A stretch of 64,000 bases of DNA from Methanofollis tationis (GCF_013377755.1 NZ_JABXWR010000001.1:507104-571103); one strand, 5' to 3'; positions 1 through 8,660 are shown, counted from the stretch's first letter. Notes: a model not told the origin generated them from the letters alone. Numbers and translations are program-made.

Positions 1-2
1 CG

Positions 3-401
3 ATCGTCTTCATCATCTTCATCGGGGCGTTCTTCCCGATCGTGCTCAACACGATCGCCGGGGTCAAGAGCGTGAACCGGACCTGGCTTGAGACGGCGAC
101 GGTCTACGGGGCAAGCGGACGGCAGATCATGACGAAGGTCGTCCTGCCGGCCGCCGCCCCCACGATCTGGACGGGCTTGCGCGTCAGCCTCGGGATCGCA
201 TGGCAGTGCGTGGTGGCGGCCGAGATGCTGCCCGGCACCACTTCGGGCCTCGGCTACATGATCATGGCCGCCTACAACCTCGGCCAGATGCAGGTGATCA
301 TCGCCGGCATGATCGTGATCGGCTTCATCTCCCTCGTCCTCGACGCCCTCTTCAGGGAGGTCGAGGTGCGGATGTTTGCGTGGCAGGGGCGGTACCAGTG
401 A
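3..401 (+). CDS. ABC transporter permease, SsuC/TauC/NrtB type (3' part only)
   Basis: This is the C-terminal part of an inner-membrane permease of the sulfonate/nitrate/taurine ABC family; the 5' end lies outside the window. The frame is open from base 3. The visible 132 residues hold hydrophobic segments (IVFIIFIGAFFPIVLNT; a second near the C-terminus around VIIAGMIVIGFISLVLDAL) separated by the cytoplasmic coupling loop, in which the EAA-type motif YGASGRQIMTKVVLPAAAP is clear. The substrate cannot be told from this part; a small oxyanion or sulfonate is usual for the family. The ATPase gene starts 13 nt downstream, so the two are co-transcribed. A substrate-binding protein gene is probably upstream of the window. 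Confidence 0.9.
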   Translation: MVFIIFIGAFFPIVLNTIAGVKSVNRTWLETATVYGASGRQIMTKVVLPAAAPTIWTGLRVSLGIAWQCVVAAEMLPGTTSGLGYMIMAAYNLGQMQVIIAGMIVIGFISLVLDALFREVEVRMFAWQGRYQ

Positions 402-414
402 GGAGGAAGAGCAG

Positions 415-1176
415 ATGGAACTGAACGTCGAGCACATCAGCAAATCCTTTGTCACGAGCAAAGGCGAGCGGGTCGACGCCCTCGGCGACGTCACCTTCAC
501 CATACGGGATAAGGAGTTCGTCTGCATCGTCGGCCCCTCGGGGTGCGGCAAGACGACGCTTCTCCGGATCATCGCGGGCCTGGACACGCCGACCGGCGGA
601 AAGGCCGAACTCGGTGGGAAAGAGATCGTCGGCCCCTCGCCGAAGATGGCGATGATCTTCCAGGAGTACTCGCTCTATCCCTGGCGGACGGTGCTGGACA
701 ACATCGCCTTCGGCCTTGAGGTCCAGGGGGTGGAGAAAGATGCGCGCTATGCGGCCGCACGGAAATATCTCCACCTCGTCGGCCTCGACGAGTTCGAGAC
801 CTCGTACCCGTACGAGCTCTCCGGCGGGATGCGCCAGCGGGTGGCGGTGGCGCGTGCGCTCGCCGTCGAGCCCGCGGTGCTCCTGATGGACGAGCCCTTC
901 GGGGCGCTGGATGCCCAGACCAGGAACGCGATGCAGACCGAACTCCTCGAGATCTGGGAGAAGACGAAGAAGATCGTGATCTTCGTGACGCATTCGGTGG
1001 ACGAAGCTGTTTTCCTCTCTGACCGCATATTTGTCCTCTCGACCCGTCCGTCGAAGATCAGGGAGATCGTCGACGTCCCCCTCGCGAGGCCGCGAGACCG
1101 GACGAGCGTCGAGTTCGCGCAGGTGAGGAGATATGTCCTCGCTCTGATCCAGAACACGGGAGAATCCTCCCAGTAA
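415..1176 (+). CDS. ABC transporter ATP-binding protein, SsuB/TauB/NrtD type
   Basis: ATPase partner of the preceding permease, 253 residues, the usual length for this family. It has Walker A GPSGCGKTT, Q-loop MIFQEYSLYPW, signature LSGGMRQRVAVARAL, Walker B VLLMDEPFGALD and the switch histidine in FVTHSVDEA, so it should hydrolyse ATP to drive uptake. The C-terminal tail (DRIFVLSTRPSKI) is typical of the sulfonate/nitrate subfamily. I place the start at ATG 415, behind a GAGGAGG-type ribosome binding site near 401-407; a longer reading starting at 376 would overlap the permease and adds a non-conserved stretch. Substrate not determinable. Confidence 0.93.
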   Translation: MELNVEHISKSFVTSKGERVDALGDVTFTIRDKEFVCIVGPSGCGKTTLLRIIAGLDTPTGGKAELGGKEIVGPSPKMAMIFQEYSLYPWRTVLDNIAFGLEVQGVEKDARYAAARKYLHLVGLDEFETSYPYELSGGMRQRVAVARALAVEPAVLLMDEPFGALDAQTRNAMQTELLEIWEKTKKIVIFVTHSVDEAVFLSDRIFVLSTRPSKIREIVDVPLARPRDRTSVEFAQVRRYVLALIQNTGESSQ

Positions 1177-1197
1177 CCTTTATTACGAAAAATCTCC

Positions 1198-1210
1198 ATG
1201 TTATAAAGCA
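1198..1210 (+). promoter_or_regulatory. TATA-box promoter of rpl10e
   Basis: The segment gTTATAAAgc lies about 30-38 nt before the rpl10e start, between a GC-rich ABC gene and a single ribosomal gene. A second AT-rich stretch (cctttattacgaaaaat, 1172-1188) just upstream could be an alternative box. Position and sequence fit an archaeal TATA element; transcription would begin close to 1230 and leave a very short leader carrying gtgagat in front of ATG 1238. Confidence 0.55.
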
Positions 1211-1237
1211 CTAACTTACGGCGAGGCGTTGTGAGAT

Positions 1238-1750
1238 ATGGTACGAAAACCAGGAGTAATGTACAGGAATCTCGCTAAGAAGGCATACACCAGGCGAGAA
1301 TATATGGGCGGTGTGCCCGGCAGCAAGATTGTTCAGTTCGAAATGGGCAACCCCGGGGCGCAGTTCCCGGCCGAAGCGACCCTTCAGGTTGTCGAGGGCT
1401 GTCAGATCCGTCACACCGCTCTCGAAGCGGCGCGTATTAACATCAACAGGCGCCTGATGAAGGATGTGGGGCGTGCGAACTATCACCTCAAGCTCCGCAC
1501 CTACCCTCACCATGTGCTGCGTGAGAACAAACAGGCGACCGGCGCCGGTGCAGACCGTGTCTCAGAAGGGATGCGGCTTGCGTTCGGCAAGGCGGTCGGT
1601 ACGGCCGCCCGGGTGATCCCGGGTCAGAAGGTCTTTACCGTCTACACCAGCCCGCAGTACCTCGAGAAGGCGAAGGACGCCCTCAAGCACGGCGGCTACA
1701 AGCTCCCGACGCCCATCCGCATTGTTATCTCAGAGAAAAATCAGAACTAA
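1238..1750 (+). CDS. rpl10e: Large ribosomal subunit protein L10e (uL16 family)
   Basis: Archaeal/eukaryotic L10e, the counterpart of bacterial L16, which sits near the A-site and the GTPase centre of the 50S subunit. The 170-residue product has the expected length and starts [19 protein letters not shown], typical of the archaeal family; the central [18 protein letters not shown] and the [18 protein letters not shown] segments are also diagnostic. It is a single-gene unit with its own TATA box and a T-rich tract behind it. Start chosen because it matches the conserved N-terminus. Nothing unusual. Confidence 0.97.
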   Translation: MVRKPGVMYRNLAKKAYTRREYMGGVPGSKIVQFEMGNPGAQFPAEATLQVVEGCQIRHTALEAARININRRLMKDVGRANYHLKLRTYPHHVLRENKQATGAGADRVSEGMRLAFGKAVGTAARVIPGQKVFTVYTSPQYLEKAKDALKHGGYKLPTPIRIVISEKNQN

Positions 1751-1753
1751 ACG

Positions 1754-1785
1754 GTTTTTCTTTCCCTTCTTTTTTCTCTTTTCGG
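1754..1785 (+). terminator. T-rich termination region after rpl10e
   Basis: Immediately after the rpl10e stop codon come several T-runs on the coding strand (ttttt, tttt, tttttt, tttt within 1755-1782). Archaeal RNA polymerase terminates on such oligo-T tracts without needing a hairpin; none is evident here. Confidence 0.6.
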
Positions 1786-1806
1786 AGGGAAAAGGGAGAG
1801 GGACAG

Positions 1807-1816
1807 CATATTTTTT
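1807..1816 (+). promoter_or_regulatory. TATA-like box of the fum-kor-suc operon
   Basis: catatttttt centred about 27 nt before ATG 1840 fits an archaeal TATA element, and would give a transcript starting at or next to the start codon (leaderless). It is the only clear promoter-like site before the run of nine overlapping or closely spaced genes that follows. Confidence 0.45.
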
Positions 1817-1839
1817 AGCCCTGTCATCCATTATAAGCG

Positions 1840-2676
1840 ATGATGGAGAGAGGGGCATCCAGACTTTTAGAAGCGGTGGCTTCTGCGACCGCATCTGCGC
1901 TTGAGGAAGCAGAGACCACGCTTCCGGCCGACGTGCTGGGGGCGATCGAAGGGGCGCTCGAACGGGAGAGAAACCCGATCGCCCGCACTCAGATCGAGAA
2001 CATCCTGGAGAATGTGCGCTATGCCGGCGAGCATGCGCTGCCCATCTGCCAGGACACCGGGGTGCCGGTCGTCTACCTGACCCTGCCGCCGACGGTGCCG
2101 TTCACCCCTGAACTTCGTGAAGCGGTGGCCGAAGGGGTGCGGCGGGCGACGGTGGCGGTCCCCCTCCGCCCGAACGTGGTCGATCCCCTCACCCGGCAGA
2201 ACACCGGGGACAACACCGGCGGCGGGATGCCGGCCGTCCACGTGACGCCGGGCGACGACCTGACGATCACCGTTCTTCCCAAGGGGGCGGGCGCCGAGAA
2301 CTGTTCGCGGATCGCGATGCTCCTCCCCTCGCAGGTCGGGTCTGTCGCACGGTTTGCGACCGAGACCGTCCTGCTCGCGGGCGGAAAACCCTGTCCGCCG
2401 GTGGTGCTCGGGATCGGGATCGGTTCGACCTTCGACGGGGCGGCGGCGCGGGCGAAAGAGGCGCTCCTTCTCTCGATCGATACGATGACGCCGTACGAAC
2501 AGGAGATCTGCGACGCCGTCAACGCTCTCTGCATCGGGCCGATGGGGCTGGGCGGAGACGTGACCGCCCTTGCCGTGAAGGTGCGGCAGGGGCACTGCCA
2601 CACCGCATCCCTGCCGGTGGCGGTGAACGTCCAGTGCTGGGCGCACCGGCGGGCGACCAGGAGGGTGGCAGTATGA
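1840..2676 (+). CDS. fumA: Fumarate hydratase class I, alpha subunit
   Basis: N-terminal half of a two-subunit, [4Fe-4S] class I fumarase (also seen in tartrate dehydratase alpha), interconverting fumarate and malate in the cytoplasm. Of 278 residues, ICQDTGVPVVY near 68-78 carries the first cluster cysteine, and further cysteines lie in AENCSRI and near the C-terminus (IGPMGLGGDVTALAVKV). DNTGGGMPAVHV is a family motif. The start could be 1840 or the adjacent ATG 1843. The stop overlaps the beta subunit start by 4 nt (ATGA), so translation is coupled. First gene of the reductive TCA operon. Confidence 0.93.
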   Translation: MMERGASRLLEAVASATASALEEAETTLPADVLGAIEGALERERNPIARTQIENILENVRYAGEHALPICQDTGVPVVYLTLPPTVPFTPELREAVAEGVRRATVAVPLRPNVVDPLTRQNTGDNTGGGMPAVHVTPGDDLTITVLPKGAGAENCSRIAMLLPSQVGSVARFATETVLLAGGKPCPPVVLGIGIGSTFDGAAARAKEALLLSIDTMTPYEQEICDAVNALCIGPMGLGGDVTALAVKVRQGHCHTASLPVAVNVQCWAHRRATRRVAV

Positions 2677-3215
2677 TCCATCTCACCACGCCCCTCGGCG
2701 ACGAGGTGCTCTCCTTGCGGGCCGGGGATGCGGTCACCCTCTCGGGCACGGTGTACACGGCGCGGGACGAGGCGCACCTGCGCATGATGGAGGATGGCAT
2801 CCCCTTCGATCCGCGGGGGGCTGCTGTCTACCACTGCGGCCCGGTGATCGCCGATGGCCGGGTCGTTGCCGCAGGCCCGACCACCTCGGCGCGCATGAAC
2901 GATCTCTCGGGTTTTCTCCTGGACGCAGGGGTGCGCGCCCTCATCGGGAAGGGCGGCATGGGGCCGGCGGTGCGGGAGGGGCTTTCTGGCCGCGGCGTCT
3001 ATCTTGCCTTCACCGGCGGGTGCGCCGCCCTGGCCGCCGCACGCATGCGTCTTGTGGGCGTCTATTACGAGGATCTCGGCATGGCCGAGGCGGTCTGGCA
3101 GATCGAACTCGACCACCTGCCCCTGATCGTCGGGATCGACGCCTGCGGAGGAGACCTCTTTGCCGACGTGGGACAGGAGGCGAAGATACATTTTGAACAG
3201 CGGTTCAATACATAA
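2673..3215 (+). CDS. fumB: Fumarate hydratase class I, beta subunit
   Basis: C-terminal half of class I fumarase, 180 residues, completing the active enzyme with the alpha subunit encoded just upstream. Typical features are LTLSG-like VTLSGTVYTARDEAHLRM, the GPVI segment, GPTTSARMN and the glycine-rich IGKGGMG, followed by FTGGCAAL. I use ATG 2673, which overlaps the alpha stop codon as ATGA; a longer upstream reading from 2634 would duplicate alpha-coding sequence and is not conserved. Fifteen nucleotides separate it from korD. Confidence 0.93.
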   Translation: MIHLTTPLGDEVLSLRAGDAVTLSGTVYTARDEAHLRMMEDGIPFDPRGAAVYHCGPVIADGRVVAAGPTTSARMNDLSGFLLDAGVRALIGKGGMGPAVREGLSGRGVYLAFTGGCAALAAARMRLVGVYYEDLGMAEAVWQIELDHLPLIVGIDACGGDLFADVGQEAKIHFEQRFNT

Positions 3216-3230
3216 AGAAGGATCCCTGAC

Positions 3231-3503
3231 ATGAAGCTGATGATCGACGAGACCAGGTGCAAAGGCTGCAACCTCTGCACCCTGGTCTGCCCGTATAAAA
3301 TCTTCCAGGAGGGCACGACGCCGAACCGGAGGGGCGTCGTGGTGCCGGTTCTCGACCGGCCCGAACGGTGCACGAACTCCCGCCTGCAGAAACTCTACGG
3401 GCGGGTGCTCTGCGGCGTCTGCCAGATGATCTGCCCGGACCAGGCGATCCGCTGGGTGGAAGAGAAGCCCTACAACCCTGAAAAGGTGGTGATTGAGTAT
3501 TGA
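3231..3503 (+). CDS. korD: 2-oxoglutarate:ferredoxin oxidoreductase, delta (ferredoxin-like) subunit
   Basis: Small iron-sulfur electron-transfer subunit of 90 residues. Two cysteine groups, CKGCNLCTLVCP near the N-terminus and CGVCQMICP further on, are laid out for two [4Fe-4S] clusters. In the Kor complex it passes electrons between the thiamine-diphosphate site and free ferredoxin. The gene order korD-korA-korB-korC, with 4-nt overlaps between the next three, is characteristic of archaeal KGOR operons, which identifies it better than sequence alone. Confidence 0.92.
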   Translation: MKLMIDETRCKGCNLCTLVCPYKIFQEGTTPNRRGVVVPVLDRPERCTNSRLQKLYGRVLCGVCQMICPDQAIRWVEEKPYNPEKVVIEY

Positions 3504-4600
3504 CGCGGCTTGAATTCATGCAGGGGAACACCGCCTGCGCAGAAGGGGCGCTCGCTGCCGGCTGCCGGTTTTTCGGCGGGTATCCGATCACCCCGTCCAC
3601 CGAGATCGCCGAACTGATGGCGCGCAAGATGCCGAAGGTCGGCGGGGCGTTCATCCAGATGGAGGACGAACTCGCCAGCATCGCTTCGGTGATCGGGGCG
3701 TCGTGGACGGGCGCGCGCGCCATGACGGCGACCTCGGGCCCCGGGTTCTCCCTGATGATGGAGAACATCGGGTATGCGATCATGACCGAGACCCCGTGCG
3801 TGGTCGTCGACGTCCAGCGTGGGGGGCCGAGCACCGGCCAGCCGACGCGGGCGGCGCAGGGCGATATGATGCAGTGCCGTTTCGGCTCGCACGGCGACGT
3901 GAGCGTCATCGCCGTCAGCCCGGCCTCGGTGCAGGAGATGTACGAACTGACGGCGAAGGCCTTCAACCTCGCCGACCGTTACCGCGTCCCGACCTTTGTG
4001 ATGACCGACGAGATCATCGGGCACATGCGCGAGCGGATCGAGATCCCGGACGCCGTCGAGATCGTGCCCCGCAGGCCCCTCGAAAAGGGCTCGCTCCCCT
4101 TCGCCGCCGGCGAGGACGGCGTGCCGGGTTTCCCGGCATTCGGCCAGGGTTACGGGGTCCACGTGACCGGCCTCACCCACGACGAGCGCGGCTACCCCTC
4201 GTCGACCGACCCGCACGTCCACGAGCGCCTGGTCTCCCGCCTGGTCAATAAGGTCGAGGGGGCGCGCCAGGAGATGGCCGATTTCGCGGTGACGAACCCG
4301 GACGCCGAGGTCGTGTTCATCTCGTACGGCGCCCCGGTGCGCTCGGTGGCGCAGGCGATCCACGATATGGACGACGAACGCGTCGGCCACCTGCGGCTGC
4401 GGGTCGTCTGGCCCTTCCCTGACTTCGCCCTTGCCGTCTTCAAATCCGCACGGGTCTTCCTGATGCCAGAACTGAACCTCGGGCAGATGGCGCGGGAGGC
4501 GGCCAGGCACACGACTGTCCCGGTCGTTTCGGTCCCGGAGATCGGGGGCGAACTGCATACGCCCGACCGGTTGATCGCCTGTGCGGAGGGATATCTATGA
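3500..4600 (+). CDS. korA: 2-oxoglutarate:ferredoxin oxidoreductase, alpha subunit
   Basis: Pyrimidine-binding subunit of KGOR; in methanogens the complex reductively carboxylates succinyl-CoA to 2-oxoglutarate with reduced ferredoxin. The family hallmark GCRFFGGYPITPSTEIAELM is near residue 30, with GPGFSLMMENIGYA and the RGGPSTGQPT motif following. The gene probably starts at TTG 3500: a strong ribosome binding site, GGTGGTGATT (3486-3495), stands at the right distance, and TTGA overlaps the korD stop. An ATG at 3518 is the alternative. 366 residues is the normal length. Confidence 0.94.
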   Translation: MTRLEFMQGNTACAEGALAAGCRFFGGYPITPSTEIAELMARKMPKVGGAFIQMEDELASIASVIGASWTGARAMTATSGPGFSLMMENIGYAIMTETPCVVVDVQRGGPSTGQPTRAAQGDMMQCRFGSHGDVSVIAVSPASVQEMYELTAKAFNLADRYRVPTFVMTDEIIGHMRERIEIPDAVEIVPRRPLEKGSLPFAAGEDGVPGFPAFGQGYGVHVTGLTHDERGYPSSTDPHVHERLVSRLVNKVEGARQEMADFAVTNPDAEVVFISYGAPVRSVAQAIHDMDDERVGHLRLRVVWPFPDFALAVFKSARVFLMPELNLGQMAREAARHTTVPVVSVPEIGGELHTPDRLIACAEGYL

Positions 4601-5385
4601 ACTACCAGGACTGGTTCCGCCAGGACCGCCTGCCCCATATCTACTGCACGGGCTGCGGGAACGGGACGGTGATCAACTGCACCCTCAATGCCGTGAACGC
4701 CATGGGCTGGACGCCGGAGAACACGGTCTTCGTCTCAGGGATCGGGTGCTCGTCCCGTGCACCCGGGTATATCGTCACCGATTCCCTCCACACCACCCAC
4801 GGGCGGGCGATCCCCTTTGCAACCGGGGTGAAACTCTCCCGCCCAGACCTCCATGTGGTGGTCTTCACCGGAGACGGCGACCTCGCCGCCATCGGAGGCA
4901 ACCACTTCATCCACGCCTGCCGCAGGAATATCGACCTGACGGTGGTCTGCATGAACAACTTCATCTACGGGATGACCGGCGGACAGGGGAGCCCGTGCAC
5001 GCCCCTCGGGGCGGTCTCGACGACGACGCCGTACGGCTGCAACGAGCCCCCGTTCGACCTCGCCGCCCTTGCGGTGGCGGCCGGGGCGAACCATGTCGCC
5101 CGCTGGACCTCGTACCACGTGAAGGAACTGACGAAGGCGATCCATGACGGGCTCGAGACGCCGGGCTTCTCCCTGATCGAGGCGGTCGTCCAGTGCCCGA
5201 CCGGATATGGCCGGAAAAACAAACTGCGCGATGCTGCGGCGATGGTCGGCTGGATGCGCGACCACGCCGTCCTGAGGCAGCGGTGGCAGCGGATGCAGGA
5301 TGAGGGCACGCCCCTTCCGCCGGGAGCGTTCCCGGTTGGCGAGTTCGTGCGGCGGAACAGGCCTGCAATGGGGGTGCCGAAATGA
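4597..5385 (+). CDS. korB: 2-oxoglutarate:ferredoxin oxidoreductase, beta subunit
   Basis: Thiamine-diphosphate-binding subunit, 262 residues. The CTGCGNG segment with conserved cysteines near residue 17, the GIGCSSRAPGYI stretch and the ThDP/Mg motif GDGDLAAIGGNHFIHACRRN are all present, and MTGGQGSPCTP follows as in other KorB proteins. The start overlaps the korA stop (ATGA), with GGAGGG upstream as ribosome binding site. Works with KorA, KorC and KorD as one cytoplasmic complex. Confidence 0.94.
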   Translation: MNYQDWFRQDRLPHIYCTGCGNGTVINCTLNAVNAMGWTPENTVFVSGIGCSSRAPGYIVTDSLHTTHGRAIPFATGVKLSRPDLHVVVFTGDGDLAAIGGNHFIHACRRNIDLTVVCMNNFIYGMTGGQGSPCTPLGAVSTTTPYGCNEPPFDLAALAVAAGANHVARWTSYHVKELTKAIHDGLETPGFSLIEAVVQCPTGYGRKNKLRDAAAMVGWMRDHAVLRQRWQRMQDEGTPLPPGAFPVGEFVRRNRPAMGVPK

Positions 5386-5921
5386 GGCATGAAGTGCGGT
5401 TCTCGGGCTTTGGCGGGCAGGGGATCATCCTCTCGGCGGTGATCCTGGGCCGGGCCGCCGCCATCCACGACGGCAAATACGCCGTGCAGACGCAGGTCTA
5501 CGGCCCTGAGGCCCGCGGCGGGGCCTCGATGAGCGCCGTGATCATCGACGACGACCCGATCCTCTACCCTGAGGTGACGAGCCCTGACATCTACGTGATC
5601 ATGTCACAGGAAGGTTTCCTGAAATACGGCGCCGGCGCCCCGGAGAGCGCTGTGATGCTTCTCGACGCCGAACTGGTGCAGGACCGGCCGAAATGCCAGT
5701 ATTACGCGGTGGCGGCGACCTACGAGGCGAAAAACACCCTTAAAAAGGTGATCGTCGCAAACATCGTGATGCTCGGGGCGCTGGTCGCGGCGACGGGTGT
5801 CGTATCCGAGGCGGCGATCGAGAAGGCCGTTCTCGACTCGGTCCCGAAGGGCACCGAGGACCTCAATATGCGGGCGCTGAGGCTCGGCTTCGACCTCGGC
5901 AGAAAGGAGCGTGAAGGATGA
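5382..5921 (+). CDS. korC: 2-oxoglutarate:ferredoxin oxidoreductase, gamma subunit
   Basis: Gamma subunit, 179 residues. It opens with the glycine-rich FSGFGGQGIILSAVILGRAA, the family signature, followed by QTQVYGPEARGGASMSAVII. It starts by ATGA overlap with korB and ends by ATGA overlap with sucC, so all these genes are translationally coupled. Paralogous to IorB at 42191-42772 but clearly of the Kor type by context. Confidence 0.93.
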   Translation: MRHEVRFSGFGGQGIILSAVILGRAAAIHDGKYAVQTQVYGPEARGGASMSAVIIDDDPILYPEVTSPDIYVIMSQEGFLKYGAGAPESAVMLLDAELVQDRPKCQYYAVAATYEAKNTLKKVIVANIVMLGALVAATGVVSEAAIEKAVLDSVPKGTEDLNMRALRLGFDLGRKEREG

Positions 5922-7003
5922 AACTGCTTGAGTTTGAAGCGAAAGACGTGTTTGCCAGGGAAGGGATCAGGATACCGAAGGGCGTCGTCGTCAGGAAGGG
6001 CGAGGGCCTCCCCCCCCACCTGGAGGAGATCGGGGACCGGGTCGTCGTCAAGGCGCAGGTGGACGTCGGCGGCCGCGGCAAGGCCGGCGGTGTCCTGATG
6101 GCCGACGCCGGGAATGCGGGCGAGGCGGTGCAGCACCTCTTCGGGGCCACGATCAAGGGCGTTCCGGTCAACAGCGTCCTCATCGAGGAGCGCCTCCCGA
6201 TCGAGCACGAGTATTACGTCTCGATCGCCATCGACCGCTCGAAGAAAGAGCCGGTGATCCTCTTCGCCGATACCGGCGGGGTAAACATCGAGGAGACAGC
6301 AAAGACGAACCCGGACGCGATCAGGACGGTTGCGGTCTCCCCCCTGTTTGCTGACGTCCCGGCGTTTCTCCTGCGGGAGCTGACCGGCACCGCCCCGGCA
6401 GGGGTGCGGGACGCCGTGAACCGGCTCTACCGGGTCTTCTGCAAGAACGACGCCCTGCTCGCCGAGATAAACCCCCTGGTCACCACACCGAACGGGATCT
6501 ATGCCGCCGATGCGAAGCTGATCATCGACGACAACAGCCTTGCGCGGCAGGGGATCGCGGTCAACCGCGACCTCACCGAGCGGGAGAAGGAGGCCGAGAA
6601 GCATGGCTTCTCCTACGTGGAACTCGAGGGCGAGATCGGGGTGATCGGCAACGGCGCCGGGCTTACGATGGCGACCCTCGACCTGATCGACCACTTCAGG
6701 GGCCGGGCGGCGAACTTTCTGGACGTCGGCGGCGGTGCCGACCAGGAGCGGGTGAAGCATGCAGTCCGCCTGGTCGCCGGGATGCCCTCGGTGCGGGTGA
6801 TCATCGTCAACCTGCTCGGCGGGATCACGCGCTGCGACGAGGTCGCCCGCGGGATCATCGAGGCCGGGGTCTCGCAGGAGGTGATCGTCCGCCTGGCCGG
6901 GACGAACGAGGAGGAGGGACGACGACTCCTCGCGGAGAAGGGATACCGGATGCTCGGGAGCATGGACGAGACCGTCAGGGCGGCCGTGGAGGCGACAGCA
7001 TGA
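5918..7003 (+). CDS. sucC: Succinyl-CoA synthetase (ADP-forming), beta subunit
   Basis: ATP-grasp subunit that, with SucD, makes succinyl-CoA from succinate, the substrate of Kor in the reductive branch. It begins MKLLEFEAKDVFAREGIRIP, standard for SucC; KAQVDVGGRGKAGGV is the nucleotide-binding loop, EINPLV the Mg-binding part, and GNGAGLTMATLDLI plus FLDVGGGA the CoA-ligase core. 361 residues is slightly short but normal for archaea. Overlaps korC and sucD by 4 nt each. Confidence 0.94.
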   Translation: MKLLEFEAKDVFAREGIRIPKGVVVRKGEGLPPHLEEIGDRVVVKAQVDVGGRGKAGGVLMADAGNAGEAVQHLFGATIKGVPVNSVLIEERLPIEHEYYVSIAIDRSKKEPVILFADTGGVNIEETAKTNPDAIRTVAVSPLFADVPAFLLRELTGTAPAGVRDAVNRLYRVFCKNDALLAEINPLVTTPNGIYAADAKLIIDDNSLARQGIAVNRDLTEREKEAEKHGFSYVELEGEIGVIGNGAGLTMATLDLIDHFRGRAANFLDVGGGADQERVKHAVRLVAGMPSVRVIIVNLLGGITRCDEVARGIIEAGVSQEVIVRLAGTNEEEGRRLLAEKGYRMLGSMDETVRAAVEATA

Positions 7004-7866
7004 TCTACGGGGATAAGAACAGCGGGACGATCGTCTGGGGGGCCACCGGGAGGCAGGGCTCCTTCCACATCAACCTGATGAACGAGTACGCCCGCTCGGT
7101 CGGCGGGCGCGGGGTCGTCGCCGGCGTGACGCCCGGCAAGGGCGGACAGGAGGTCTGCGGCGTGCCGGTCTACACCTCGGCGAAGGAGGCGCTCGCCGAG
7201 CAGGACGCCGAGACGGCCGTGATCTTCGTGCCGGCCGGAGCGGCCGGGGATGCGATCATGGAGGCCGCCCATGCGGGCCTGGACCTTGCCGTGGCGATCA
7301 CCGAGCATATCCCGGTGCACGACGCGATGCGGGCGATCGCCTATGCAGAGATCTGCGGGTGCGCCGTGATCGGCCCCAACTGCCCGGGGCTGCTCTCGCC
7401 TGGCGAGCAGAAACTCGGGATCATGCCGGCCCACCTGGCGACCAGGGGGCATGTCGGGGTGATCTCCCGGAGCGGCACCCTCACCTACGAGGTCGTCGAC
7501 GAACTGACGCGGGCCGGGATCGGGCAGTCGACGATCGTGGGGATCGGCGGCGACCCGGTGATCGGCCAGACCTTCGCCGATGTCCTCGCCCAATTCGAGG
7601 AGGACCCGGAGACCGAGGCGGTCGTCTTGATCGGCGAGGTCGGCGGGAACCTGGAGGAGGAGGGTGTCCGCTCGACCGACCTTCCGATTGTATCCTATAT
7701 CGCGGGCGTCACCGCCCCGCCGAACAAGCGGATGGGGCATGCGGGAGCGATCATCGAGGGTGGCGAGGGCGATGCCCGCTCGAAGATCGAGCGGCTGAAG
7801 ACCCTGGGAGTCCCGGTTGCGTCCAGGCCGTCGGAGATCCCTGGTATGCTGCGTGACCTCCTATGA
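7000..7866 (+). CDS. sucD: Succinyl-CoA synthetase, alpha subunit
   Basis: CoA-binding and phosphohistidine subunit, 288 residues. [14 protein letters not shown] is the N-terminal CoA-binding fold; [13 protein letters not shown] precedes the core, SRSGTLTYE and GIGGDPVIG are family motifs, and the catalytic histidine that is transiently phosphorylated is in [11 protein letters not shown]. Its stop codon overlaps the dacZ start (ATGA), tying the signalling gene to this operon. Confidence 0.95.
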   Translation: MIYGDKNSGTIVWGATGRQGSFHINLMNEYARSVGGRGVVAGVTPGKGGQEVCGVPVYTSAKEALAEQDAETAVIFVPAGAAGDAIMEAAHAGLDLAVAITEHIPVHDAMRAIAYAEICGCAVIGPNCPGLLSPGEQKLGIMPAHLATRGHVGVISRSGTLTYEVVDELTRAGIGQSTIVGIGGDPVIGQTFADVLAQFEEDPETEAVVLIGEVGGNLEEEGVRSTDLPIVSYIAGVTAPPNKRMGHAGAIIEGGEGDARSKIERLKTLGVPVASRPSEIPGMLRDLL

Positions 7867-8660
7867 ATGATGAACTCCTGATGCATGCCGGGATCCAGAT
7901 CGCCGAGGAGATCGGGGCGCGGGCGATCGTCTCCTTCACCCGCCCGTGCACCTGCCAGTCGAAGGTGCCGTTGATCTGGGTGCAGGACCTCAAACTCGAC
8001 ATCCTGCGGGACCTGACGATGTACGAGATCGTCTCGGTCTGCGAGCACCATATGCTCGACGCCGCCGTCCAGATCTACCTGACGAAGCGGTTTGAGGAGG
8101 GGACCGTGGTCGCCGTCTTCCAGTATGCGGTCCTGATCTTCGACCTGGAGCGGGTGCGGAACTTCGTGGACCTCACGAGTTATGAGGACATCGTCGATAA
8201 GGACGTGATGTACTCCGTCCTCAAGCTGGCGATGGAAATCGCCGTCGAGGGGCGGGAGGGCCGGAAGATCGGGACCGCCTTTATCATCGGCGACGCCGCG
8301 GCGATCGCCTCTCACTCGCACCAGGCGATCCTCAACCCGTACCTGGGGCACCCGGCGGCTCTCCGGGATATCAAGAACCGCGAAAACTGGGAGAGCGTCA
8401 AGGAGTTCGCCCAGCTCGACGGCATCTTCATCGTCGATAAGAGCGGGATGATCGCCACGGCCGGGAGTTACATGGACGTGAACGCAAAGGACGTCCACCT
8501 CCCCGGCGGGCTTGGCGGGCGCCACCGGGCGACGGCGGCGATCACCGCCGTGATGCCGGCCGTCGGGGTGACGGTCTCGGAGAGCGGTGGGCTGGTGCGG
8601 GTGTTCCGGGACGGGGCGTGCACGATCACGATCCGGTCGGATATCAGGATCTCGGGGTGA
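7863..8660 (+). CDS. dacZ: Diadenylate cyclase (DacZ-type, DisA_N/DAC domain)
   Basis: Predicted to make the second messenger c-di-AMP from two ATP. The 265-residue product has an N-terminal pyruvate-kinase-like alpha/beta part (residues about 1-125) and a C-terminal DAC domain: LDGIFIVDKSG near 180-190 and GGRHRATAAITAVMP near 218-232 are the DGA-like and RHR active-site motifs of the family. This two-part layout is the archaeal DacZ form. No membrane segment is seen, so it should be cytoplasmic. The gene overlaps sucD by 4 nt and has no evident ribosome binding site of its own, so it is probably translated by coupling. The gene is the last in the operon and a T-run follows. Confidence 0.9.
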   Translation: MNDELLMHAGIQIAEEIGARAIVSFTRPCTCQSKVPLIWVQDLKLDILRDLTMYEIVSVCEHHMLDAAVQIYLTKRFEEGTVVAVFQYAVLIFDLERVRNFVDLTSYEDIVDKDVMYSVLKLAMEIAVEGREGRKIGTAFIIGDAAAIASHSHQAILNPYLGHPAALRDIKNRENWESVKEFAQLDGIFIVDKSGMIATAGSYMDVNAKDVHLPGGLGGRHRATAAITAVMPAVGVTVSESGGLVRVFRDGACTITIRSDIRISG

